A stretch of 64,000 nt of DNA from Siderastrea siderea. Taxonomy: Eukaryota > Cnidaria > Anthozoa > Scleractinia > Rhizangiidae. The first letter of the stretch is position 1. The number at the start of each line of letters is the position of its first letter. This document shows positions 57,201-62,076 of this stretch, one piece after another. Below the pieces are notes generated by a model. It saw nothing but the letters and a program-made list of their open reading frames with translations. It ran no database searches and was not told the origin of the DNA. A program made the translations under genes and the position numbers. The DNA is taken from NCBI GenBank assembly GCA_964030785.1, contig OZ034975.1, positions 47,830,069 through 47,894,068 on the forward strand, in the 5' to 3' direction.

Positions 57201-60200
57201 GTATAATTATATACATTTATAGAGTAGGTCAAACTTCAAGTTTCTAAAACCGCCTCCCGGAGCTTTAAATCGACAAACCAAGCACATAATAACATACGTT
57301 TACGTTTTCTAAGCATTTTTATTTGACTTATCAGCCGTTCAAAAAGCCTTACCGGTAATTATCGTATCAACAAAATCCTTTGTACATAACCGAAGCGGCC
57401 ATTAATATTCAGCTAGCAAAGGTCCGCAACACAAAAACAGAGGATGGTAAGCCTGTGGTAAAAGCAATTGAAGGGCTCGGTGGAAAAAGGGCGTAAGTGA
57501 TGATTTGAGGTTAAAATCGAAATTGGTGGTATTCAGCTGAACATTGGCACAAAGGCTGGTTTTCATGTACGCAACACTGTTGTGCACTTATTTCTTGACC
57601 TGAGATTTCAAATTCAAAGAATTAGCATATTACTTTTGCATTTTACTTTTGCAGTATAGGCTGTTACATATATAATAACGATCATTCTGTAAACCTTGGT
57701 ATGGCTGATGATGATGATTGAAACATCGAAACATCCGAAAACTGAAAGGGCGTTGTTGTGTTTTTGCAAATAATTACAACACTTGTGCTATCAAGACCAT
57801 TTTGTTAATCTGAACTCACTCATGTGAAGCGTGACTGATTTCTTCTGTTCTCTACCTGAACTAAAACAAAGGAATTCAACGTAGAATCCATTGTTTTTAT
57901 TGTGTCATTTTTAAGCAAAAGTATTAAGCCAATTCTTCGAATTGAAGCTCTCAGGTCAAGAAATAAAATAATGCACAACTATTTTCCTTACACAAAAACC
58001 AGCCTGTGTGCCAATGTTCAACTAAATAGCACTAATTTAGATTTCAACCTATAATCATCACTTACGCCCTTTTTCCATTGGGCCCTTCAATTGTCTTGAT
58101 ATGTATGTCCATTTTTAATCATTCTCAATATGACTTTAAAACATGTCAGCACATACATGTTAGCAACAATTTTCGGTCTACCTCGGTGTTAGAACCTGAC
58201 AAGATTTTCTTTGTTTGTTAGCTTTTGTGTTGCTGTATGGTATTGCTTAAAATGTTTTGTTTCCTTTGTTTTACGTCACCCGTGAGTTTCACAGGTTCTT
58301 ACACCGAGGTAAAGCCACAATTTTACAGTGTTATGACCATCAATGTCACCTGATTAAATTGGCAAGTGTAAGTTATACTTACACTTGCCAATTTATGCAT
58401 GAAAACCGACAAAAAATAGGCACGCACCGTGTGCAGAAAGTGATCCTAGTACCATAGTATTAATTGCAAACTGTTAGATGAAAGGATTTCAATGTATAAT
58501 TATGGGGTTTTTTCGATACAGGGTGTACAAGGGTATACAAGGTGTACAGTACAGTATACAGGGTATATATACAAGGGTATACAGAGTGTACAAGAGTGTA
58601 AAGGGTATACAAGGTGTACAAGGTATACAGGGTGCACATACTAGAGTATACAGGGTATACAAGCATATACAAGGTGTACTAGAGTACACAGGGTGTACAA
58701 GGGAAGGGTGTACAATACCTATCTCAAGACAGTACATGGAAGCTTACAATTTGATACTGACACAACATGCACTGACACAGACAAAACTTATCGATGGCAT
58801 TAAAGCGATATGATCGCTTTAAAAATGGAAGGGCCGCAGGAAAAACATCCTAGTTAACTCTGGTGGCCTAAAGTACCTGGTGTGGGTGGCCATTACTGGG
58901 TCCTGCAGAAAAATAAACCTCAACCATGTCAGCTAATAGAGCGCTTTTCAAATGAGTGTCGTAAAACCAAAACCAAAGTAATTACCCCAGCCGATCACAA
59001 CAAACACAAATTACCCAATGAACCAATCAGAACTCGAAGCAAATACATGTAACCAGCGCCAAGCGCGGGAAAACGCGTGCGAGCAAGTGGCGATTGGTTT
59101 GAGTTTTGCTTCTGATTGGTCGTGAAAGTGGCGCGAGATTTTTTAACCACTCGCAGAGCGAAGTAAAGCAAAACCAAAGCAAAACGCGAATTACTTTCGA
59201 CACTCAACTGAAAACCGCTCTATTTTGACAATTAGTAATCCCAGTGATGTAGCCCCTTTTAACTGCCCTCAAAATCACATTACCAAACATGAAACTGCAA
59301 GGACACTTACCTACAGCATACACCTCGATATCCTCAGTGATTTCATAACCACTTTGTTTAACCGTGTAGCTATAATTTCCTTGATCTCCTATCCTCACAA
59401 TATTTACTCTCAGGGAACCATCATCTAGTAAGGTGTAGTGCGGGTCAGAGCTTGGATTCAGCTGTTTCTTATCCTTCTTCCATGTAAAGGATGGTTTGGG
59501 GTAACCTCTAATGCCAAGCTCAATGGTGTCGGTTTGACCAATTTTAATGTGCTGAACATGTTTCACCAAAGATACATCGTCTGAAGAGAATTGATGTAAA
59601 AATGATTACATCAATATTGACAGTGATGTTAATAATAACAACAATAATTAATACTTTGAACATTTATATTTAAATAATTTTTTAAAACATTTTCTCTCAG
59701 AAAGTAAGGAATGTCAATGCAGCTGACTCAAAATGCTCTGAAGTCAATTAACTTGGCCATGTATCAGGAGTTAACCCTGTAAGCCCAATATCTACATACA
59801 AATTCTCCTGACTGCTCTCCATACATTTTCTTCTAGTATAAGTTGGGAGAAATTGTTAAAAGATCAAAGTAATTTCCCTTTGGTGATCATTTTATTAATT
59901 CTCATAACCTTTATTCTTGATTATGTATTGAAATTATGAGAAGAAATATGGTGGTCACTCTTGGGAATTAAGGAGTTAATAGGCAGATCATTCTTAACAT
60001 TAGCAGTCACTGATCTCTGCATTTACCATAAACTATCAAACAAGCCTGGGAAGCCAAAAATTCAGTGCTCTAGCTAAGTTTAAAAGACAGGGCGTTCTAT
60101 CCTGTGGTTTTTCTCTGAGTGCCCTGTCTTTTTTTTAGTGCCTTATCGTTTTCTTCTACATACATTTTCTTCTAGTATAAGTTGGGAGAAATTGTTAAAA

Positions 60201-61716
60201 GATCAAAGTAATTTCCCTTTGGTGATCATTTTATTAATTCTCATAACCTTTATTCTTGATTATGTATTGAAATTATGAGAAGAAATATGGTGGTCACTCT
60301 TGGGAATTAAGGAGTTAATAGGCAGATCATTCTTAACATTAGCAGTCACTGATCTCTGCATTTACCATAAACTATCAAACAAGCCTGGGAAGCCAAAAAT
60401 TCAGTGCTCTAGCTAAGTTTAAAAGACAGGGCGTTCTATCCTGTGGTTTTTCTCTGAGTGCCCTGTCTTTTTTTTAGTGCCTTATCGTTTTTCTCAGCAT
60501 CTTTTCATTTTCCCTGTACATGTACTAACGATAACTCAAACCTTCAAGGGAAATAAAAAAAGGTTTGAGTTTTCTTAAGTTCGAGTTATCGAGGGTACAA
60601 TAAGAAAATGACCTGAAGGGAAAAGACATTCACTTCTAGTTAGTTCGAGTTACTGGGAGACAACTGTACACAATAACAGTTACTGTAGAAAAAATTACTT
60701 CATGATTAATATTGTGCAACATGACTTAGTTTTGTTGCAAAGCACTTAGTTTCTACATTTTTTTCACTTAGTTGTCACTAGAATTAAAACTTAAGTACAG
60801 GTATGGGGGCTTTCATAAATTTTGTGTCAATTTCATACAACCCTTCAATTGACAGAAATTTCATGAGCATTTGTAATTTATCCAAGTTTCCAGCCATTTT
60901 TAGGGGGGGTGGGGAGGCCTAGATAGAATGCTAAAAATATGACATTAAAAGAGTCTGTCACATTTGGTAAATGTAGGAAATATGAGGAAAATGCTGACCA
61001 TTGAAGAAGATATAATCCTTTATGAAAAATGCAAAATTTACAGATAGAACCAACATCCATACGTATATGAAGCCAGTTTCCATCCTTTTACTTCCTAACT
61101 ATACATGTTTATAAGCTATTCCTCTTCATGCTGTTAGCTTTTTAGGTGAATTTCAATTCATAAGATACACACAATGACGACACAAAAGATCACTTCATAA
61201 ATGACACATAACATGAGTTCCTTGTGCCTGCTTAAATGGAGTCCAGGGAAACTTAAGCAAGTGGCACATAATAAACTGTAAGCCACAAAATCTTCTCAAA
61301 TTCACATTTTGAGATAACTGCAGACAGTTAACTGTGAGCACCAGAATCACCCGCTGGCCGCACCGACTGAAAGGGCTGGGATATGTTAAATTATTACACA
61401 AACAACATCATCTAAATGCAGTAACACTTACAAGCAACTTCCAGTGTAAAGCTTTCCTTGTTATTCAAGCTGCCACGGCATTCATACTCGCCACCTTGTG
61501 ATACCTCCACATTAGTAAATTTCAGAGTATAAACTTGTGAATTAGCTTCCACTCGCACTGAAGCACTTGACGACTGTGGAACTTGAGTGAAACCTCCACC
61601 TGATTGTTTTCTGAACCAACCACGGAATACTTCCCCTGTGCTCACTGTACATTCAACACTCACTTGTTCCCCAGGTTTAGGTCGCAATGATGGTACTGAA
61701 AGACTCAAGTCTGCCC
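30513..61716 (-). CDS. Gene B: multi-Ig, two-FN3, probably GPI-anchored paralogue of gene A (5' end missing)
   Basis: Minus-strand exons in transcript order: 61716-61432, 59580-59311, 52039-51743, 46905-46763, 46444-46303, (39449-39192 uncertain), 37679-37413, 34755-34486, 32003-31698 and 30583-30513. All are GT-AG with matching phases. Without the uncertain exon the 2051 nt leave 2049 in frame after the first split codon, that is 682 residues plus a stop, with no internal stop. Domains: Ig, Ig, Ig, Ig (two exons), Ig, FN3, FN3, hydrophobic C-terminus. Each shared domain has a direct counterpart in gene A. There is no ZP module. The first exon with a signal peptide was not found in 61717-64000 and is probably outside the window. 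It is most likely a cell-surface adhesion or recognition protein held by a GPI anchor. Confidence 0.82.
31568..31646. repeat. Hairpin MITE (CTCGTTCCCAGAG family) in last introns of gene B
   Basis: AATCTCGTCCCTAGAGTCCG pairs imperfectly with the CGGCCTCTGGGAACGAG region. Lies just 3' of the FN3-2 exon of gene B. Confidence 0.65.
31698..32003 (-). CDS. Gene B FN3 domain 2 exon
   Basis: Acceptor ATCCTCACAG, donor G/GTAAGA, phase 1-1. Reads TSFTLKWQRPDDTGGDDN and LDKGKKYKFEVIAKNEGG, ending FEISILA before the split codon. Counterpart of gene A FN3-2. Confidence 0.94.
32031..32519. mobile_element. MITE with TTA target duplication (Harbinger-like)
   Basis: The terminal inverted repeat TGCGCCGATCAATTC (32031 onward) is mirrored by GAATTGATCGGCGCA ending at 32519, with pairing continuing through CTTCAACATCCCCCCC. 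TTA stands directly outside both ends (32028-32030, 32520-32522), as in PIF/Harbinger-type elements. It contains several GGGGAATTTGAAC-like segments. No transposase. Confidence 0.75.
32560..32684. repeat. Hairpin with about 55-bp arms
   Basis: TGTCTCTGCGCTTGAAGTAG at the left is mirrored by the right end CTACTTCAAGCGCAGAGACA. Arms continue through TTTTTTCC-rich and ATCCTC(G/A)GACG segments to a 17-bp loop. Few mismatches, so it is a young MITE or foldback. Confidence 0.85.
33733..34385. mobile_element. MITE-like element with GGCTCGAAAGGGTTTTTA termini
   Basis: GGTGGCTCGAAAGGGTTTTT at the left is mirrored by TAAAAACCCTTTCGAGCC at the right. About 650 bp in a gene B intron, just before the FN3-1 exon. 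No coding sequence recognised. Confidence 0.65.
34486..34755 (-). CDS. Gene B FN3 domain 1 exon
   Basis: Acceptor TTTGATAACAG, donor T/GTAAGT, phase 1-1. Reads TSTCDSIKLNWKPPADDGG and LYIIQIRATNKGEWG. Cysteine near the start, and a Cys (TGT) formed across the junction with the next exon, as in gene A FN3-1. Confidence 0.93.
34760..35550. other. Gene B intron without recognised features
   Basis: AT-rich. Open frames lack motifs. Confidence 0.5.
35557..35600. repeat. (TTTA)n microsatellite
   Basis: Imperfect TTTA tract with one or two interruptions. Confidence 0.9.
35960..36156. repeat. MITE with TGTGTGGTTCCAG ends
   Basis: TTGTGTGGTTCCAGAGAATA at the left is mirrored imperfectly by GATATTTCCTGGAACCACAC at the right. 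The interior has CCCCACC-rich segments and CCAGAAATTCC. Related half-elements occur at 50024-50165, 51130-51272 and, more diverged, about 12820-12960. Confidence 0.7.
36743..37130 (+). pseudogene. Paired-type HTH (Pax/Tc1-like transposase N-terminus) fragment
   Basis: The frame reads PLPSNARNEIVNLFNAGLGL, then DIPRNTRVPKGAVHKIVQHY: a paired-like helix-turn-helix as found in Pax proteins and Tc1-type transposases. Related sequence continues in another frame (DDIPEVISTSSECAM, then stop) with further stops, so the fragment is dead. It lies antisense in an intron of gene B. A 29-30-bp direct duplication of the CCTTCTAATGCAAGGAACGA region (about 36768-36827) precedes it. The assignment to a transposon rather than a host Pax gene is inference. 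Confidence 0.55.
37413..37679 (-). CDS. Gene B last Ig domain exon
   Basis: Acceptor ATTCATTTTAG, donor G/GTAAGT, phase 1-1. Reads YSYIGNGDPTFVSCTFGGYP, then KFGNYICHAKNEFG. Counterpart of gene A Ig3. As in A, the C-strand position after the first Cys lacks the usual G-x-P-x-x-x-W spacing, so both belong to the same divergent subtype. Confidence 0.9.
37733..39073. mobile_element. Non-autonomous TIR element with 10-bp target duplication
   Basis: ATACTGGGTT stands directly outside both ends (37723-37732 and 39074-39083). The ends start AACCTGCGATCAGGC and form TIRs of about 85-90 bp. Each TIR contains its own small palindrome (GATCAGGC...GCCTGATAC). A 10-bp duplication fits Mutator-like elements better than most groups, but there is no transposase to confirm it. 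The interior has an 89-codon minus-strand frame (38642-38908, starting MEVNCLQDSLTI) with no known motif. The element sits in a gene B intron 53 bp from the last Ig exon. Confidence 0.8.
39125..39178. repeat. (AAT)n microsatellite
   Basis: AATAATAAT tract with a few interruptions. Confidence 0.9.
39192..39449 (-). other. Uncertain gene B exon: Ig C-terminal half fused to repeat R1 sequence
   Basis: A 258-bp open stretch has acceptor AACTTCAG and donor G/GTGTGT in phase 1-1, so it would fit gene B. The downstream half reads VPSTCMNLLDWHNTYLACTL, then NN, an Ig E-F pattern (LxxxDxxxTYxxC). The upstream half (PCKVRLMEAYCKVLRGALKR region) is repeat R1 sequence, also seen at 14577-14690 and 45459-45560. 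Either a TE tail has replaced the first half of an old Ig exon, or the real Ig half-exon starts inside this stretch and the domain is decaying. Confidence 0.4.
39330..39905 (-). repeat. Dispersed repeat family R1, copy 3 (minus strand)
   Basis: Inverted relative to the copies at 14130-14690 and 45020-45575, sharing GACATGTTATTCATCA, CAGGAGTGGATAGA and GCGACTTTCTTTTCAAA. Its end overlaps the uncertain gene B exon 39192-39449. Confidence 0.7.
40688..42960. repeat. Large foldback: two arms of about 870-880 bp around a 520-bp centre
   Basis: The left arm 40688-41559 is mirrored by the right arm 42082-42960. Matching landmarks include the (GGGGAAT)n block (40712-40740 and 42897-42935), the TCCCGAGTTTTTGGGATT segment, GACACGGCTAGGAGCACGTC and CTATGGTGAGGAGAACAGTG. 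Similarity looks about 90% or more by eye. The related peptides readable in both arms (40849-41208 minus; 42456-42791 plus) follow from this symmetry and match no family I know. Confidence 0.9.
43719..44360. repeat. Perfect 90-bp inverted repeat pair
   Basis: 43719-43808 and 44271-44360 are exact reverse complements over 90 bases by direct reading (GATTGCAAATTTAAGTTTCT at one end, GCGTTCTTGCGTTCAACA at the other). The right arm sits inside the right TIR of the 4.4-kb element and interrupts its match with the left TIR. Confidence 0.9.
44596..44679. repeat. Hairpin with perfect 20-bp arms
   Basis: CTGAGAACAGTTGCTATTTA and TAAATAGCAACTGTTCTCAG separated by about 42 bp. Confidence 0.85.
44680..45019. 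other. Gene B intron, nothing recognised
   Basis: AT-rich. No motif or repeat border that I can support. Confidence 0.5.
45020..45575 (+). repeat. Dispersed repeat family R1, copy 2, with LINE-tail insertion
   Basis: Alignable with 14130-14690. At about 45353-45460 it is interrupted by a (GATA)n tract and a minus-strand AATAAAGGCATTTATC-type 3' end of a non-LTR element, after which R1 resumes (GCGGTAAAATCACAC). Confidence 0.7.
45590..45700 (-). repeat. 3' end of a non-LTR retrotransposon, minus strand
   Basis: Same family as 1869-1985: CTTTATTTTAGCATG, GTGGGGTCATGT and GACAATAAAAACAC in the same order. On the minus strand it ends with an AATAAAGTTATTTAGTTCAG-like tail. Confidence 0.6.
46303..46444 (-). 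CDS. Gene B Ig domain 4, second-half exon
   Basis: Acceptor GGTTTTGTAG (phase 0), donor T/GTATGG (phase 1), 142 bp; phases complement the previous exon. Reads LSIIELKNVQIGDGGRYTCE and ASNKAIDSSGNAIV, the E-F-G strands with the F-strand Cys. The donor is weaker than the others; a GTCAGA about 21 bases earlier would break the phase. Confidence 0.82.
46763..46905 (-). CDS. Gene B Ig domain 4, first-half exon
   Basis: Acceptor TTCTTTTTCAG (phase 1), donor AGG/GTAAAT (phase 0), 143 bp. Reads KITSQGGDEELTRGDNFKLE, then the Cys, GTPTPDVQW and KRNGDYDPRQTR: B-strand Cys and C-strand Trp of an I-set Ig. The intron interrupts the domain after the C-strand region. Confidence 0.88.
46984..49033. mobile_element. 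2.05-kb element with TTAA target duplication (piggyBac-like, non-autonomous)
   Basis: TTAA lies at 46980-46983 and again at 49034-49037. Between them the ends are AGTGCACCTAACCCCTAAAA and its mirror ending GGGTTAGGTGCACT. Pairing continues for about 170-200 bp, including TTGTGACGTCA(A/G)ATCAAGA. The TTAA site is that of piggyBac-type elements, but the terminal bases are not the usual CCC, so the superfamily is uncertain. It contains a gene-like fragment at 47348-47583. Confidence 0.75.
47348..47583 (+). pseudogene. Broken N-terminal coding fragment carried by the TTAA element
   Basis: From ATG 47348 the frame reads an acidic start (MNFSSEYEIDVEHEVNSTPP) and KKPLTNEE. A TGA at 47468-47470 stands where IAQYKKEIK then continues, a second stop (TAA) follows soon after, and then LEQQIKQLTIGL up to a donor-like CC/GTGAGT at 47583. 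The stretch has the look of a first exon with a coiled-coil start. I do not recognise the protein. The open frame interrupted by two stops suggests a captured or ancestral element gene that has decayed. Confidence 0.4.
50024..50165 (+). repeat. Half-copy of the TGTGTGGTTCCAG MITE
   Basis: GTGTGTTTCCAGAAAATATC, then CCCCCCACGGATGG and poly-C segments. Only the left half is present. Confidence 0.65.
50200..51120. other. Gene B intron, nothing coding recognised
   Basis: Contains a cluster of GCGATTT/AAATCGCA words (50240-50320). Otherwise unremarkable. Confidence 0.5.
51130..51272 (-). repeat. Half-copy of the TGTGTGGTTCCAG MITE, inverted
   Basis: The mirror orientation of 50024-50165, ending GGATATTTTCTGGAACCACA. 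It carries runs of nine or more C and G. Confidence 0.65.
51743..52039 (-). CDS. Gene B Ig domain 3 exon
   Basis: Acceptor TTTGCTTTAAG, donor G/GTAAGG, phase 1-1. An I-set Ig with TSFVCEATGSPPPKYTW and LKGKYTCKAHNEIEKN. No counterpart in gene A. The acceptor lies about 40 bp from the large inverted repeat at 52081-57460, which fills the preceding intron. Confidence 0.92.
53148..54575 (+). pseudogene. DIRS-like gag end and reverse transcriptase, with in-frame stop
   Basis: One frame runs 53148-54575, interrupted only by TAG at 54195-54197. The N-terminal third is gag-like and low in motifs. RT motifs: STLFLVEKDNGEFRPVINL, LDLKDAYYAIPIHP (catalytic Asp, block A), YEFQCLPFGLSSAPRAFTK (block B) and YIDDML (catalytic YxDD). 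These match the DIRS/Ngaro type of RT. The single stop could be recent. A frameshift follows before the RNase H region. Confidence 0.85.
54580..55000 (+). pseudogene. DIRS-like RNase H remnant
   Basis: In the next frame: LKWWVSESEHLNG, then TIWSDASKKGWGATYQG (first catalytic Asp) and WSVEEAKAHI (catalytic Glu region). The frame loses similarity shortly after, so a further frameshift lies near 54930. It normally degrades the RNA strand during reverse transcription. Confidence 0.75.
55134..56211 (+). pseudogene. DIRS-like tyrosine recombinase, frameshifted
   Basis: The N-terminal core-binding part is read at 55134-55484 (SRYEATGFSKEVVDILLAS, KWYTGPWKAWVRWC). The catalytic part is in another frame at 55576-56211, with box I arginine in ALTSAARAHEL, the HxxR motif in AHSTRGAST and the nucleophile candidate Tyr in KGFYHRE. 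At least one frameshift lies between 55440 and 55570. Such enzymes integrate the circular cDNA in DIRS-type elements. The domain looks complete apart from the break. Confidence 0.82.
56453..56742. repeat. 75-bp inverted repeat at the right end of the DIRS-like element
   Basis: CCGGAGGGTCAGTACTTACC at 56453 is mirrored by the sequence ending GGTAAGTACTGACCCTCCGG at 56742. Arms of about 75 bp are nearly perfect, spacer about 140 bp. Confidence 0.9.
56756..57082. repeat. Palindromic element next to the DIRS-like element
   Basis: TAGCCTGATTTTGACCCAT and the CTGACCCTT part are mirrored by AAGGGTCAG and TGAGTCAAAAACAGGCCAAA. An inner GCCTGTTTGGCACAC pairs with GTGTGCCAAACAGGC. About 330 bp. Confidence 0.7.
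57459..58099. repeat. Inverted repeat with about 145-bp arms
   Basis: Arm 57459-57605 (CAATTGAAGGGCTCGGTGGA, GGGCGTAAGTGATGATT, AACATTGGCACAAAGGCTGG) is mirrored by 57953-58099 (CCAGCCTGTGTGCCAATGTT, AATCATCACTTACGCCC). The spacer is about 350 bp. Confidence 0.85.
58179..58312. repeat. Hairpin repeat with ACCTCGGTGTTAGAACCTG ends
   Basis: CTACCTCGGTGTTAGAACCT is mirrored by AGGTTCTTACACCGAGGTA about 85 bp later with one mismatch or gap. Confidence 0.75.
58355..58395. repeat. 41-bp near-perfect palindrome
   Basis: 19-bp arms (TAAATTGGCAAGTGTAAGT and its reverse complement) flank a 3-bp centre. Confidence 0.95.
58510..58712. repeat. GGGTGTACAAGGGTATACAAG-type minisatellite
   Basis: Variable copies of GGTGTACAAG and GGTATACA(A/G)G of about 10 bp. 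Long frames on both strands are translated repeat. Confidence 0.9.
58937..59222. repeat. MITE with AGAGCG(G/C)TTTTCA ends
   Basis: TAGAGCGCTTTTCAAATGAG at the left is mirrored by the right end CAACTGAAAACCGCTCTA. Inner pairs include AACCAAAACCAAAGTAATT and AATTACTTTCGACACTC. A second, interrupted copy is at 7820-8200. Confidence 0.8.
59311..59580 (-). CDS. Gene B Ig domain 2 exon, lacking both disulfide cysteines
   Basis: Acceptor TTCTCTTCAG, donor G/GTAAGT, phase 1-1. Reads TIELGIRGYPKPSFTWKKD and DQGNYSYTVKQSG. Aligned to gene A Ig2 (LCSAEGYPKPTFKW, GSYICRI), the B-strand Cys is Leu and the F-strand Cys is Tyr. The Trp and the rest of the fold pattern are kept. Confidence 0.9.
59770..59819. 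repeat. Start of a TTAACCC-type MITE
   Basis: GTTAACCCTGTAAGCCCAAT, then TCTCCTGACTGCTCTCCATA, related to the sequence right of 49034 (TTAAGCCCTGATATAG, TTACTGTTCTCCATAT). Its 3' part was duplicated (next entry). Confidence 0.5.
59820..60497. repeat. 339-bp tandem duplication
   Basis: 59820-60158 and 60159-60497 are the same sequence by direct reading over practically the whole length, with divergence only at the last bases. Very recent, or an assembly artefact. In a gene B intron. Confidence 0.92.
60520..61400. other. Gene B intron, no gene recognised
   Basis: Contains a GTTCGAGTTA(T/C)-containing segment (60580-60660) reminiscent of short dispersed repeats. Otherwise nothing I can support. 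Confidence 0.5.
61432..61716 (-). CDS. Gene B Ig domain 1 exon
   Basis: Acceptor CTACTGTGTTAG, donor T/GTAAGT, phase 1-1. Reads VSVECTVSTGEVFRGWF and GGEYECRGSLNN, with both cysteines and the Trp. The homologue is gene A Ig1. Highest-coordinate exon of B that I can support. Confidence 0.9.
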
Positions 61717-61914
61717 CTAACACAGTAGAAATAAACTTGGATGAATTGTTTACTACAAGCAGATACAGTGGAACATCCCTACAGAAATCTTTACTGGCCA
61801 GACAGATTTTAAGATGCAGTAGATCTGTTATCTCTTACATGCAAGCTAGAATAGAAATTGTTCAAGATAACGGGAGTTCAAGACAGACGATAGTCAAAAA
61901 ATAAGAACAACCAA

Positions 61915-62076
61915 GGAAAACAAACTTTTTTTTTTTTAGTTTTACTCAGCTCGATTAGCTTTATAGTTATCCTGAGTAAACATTACCTATTTTTGTATTA
62001 ATATATTATATTGTAAAGTTTAACTTTTTTTTTTCCTTTTTCTATTTGGTAATAAAGCTTGTTGTTGTTGTTGTAG
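61915..62076 (+). repeat. 3' end of a non-LTR retrotransposon with (TTG)n tail
   Basis: AT-rich 3' region ending GGTAATAAAGCTTGTTGTTG and further TTG copies, the tail form of CR1/L2-like elements. Confidence 0.6.

Larger units (their letters stand above)
52081..57460. repeat. Outer inverted repeat (about 350-bp arms) enclosing the DIRS-like element
   Basis: The left arm 52081-52436 is mirrored by the right arm 57098-57460. Landmarks: GCACAGGCTTA(T/C)CATCCTCTG, CTAGCTGAATATTAATGG, TCGATTTAAAG(T/C)TCCGGGAGG, GGCATGCAGCTTCA and CCTTGTGCCTTTGACAAAAG. The arms are about 4.66 kb apart. Either an older foldback element was split by the retroelement or the arms travel with it. Confidence 0.85.

Noticed and set aside
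58460..58813. Long open frames on both strands with repeated VYRVYK or LYTLYT-like words
   Set aside because: Translation of a minisatellite; not coding.
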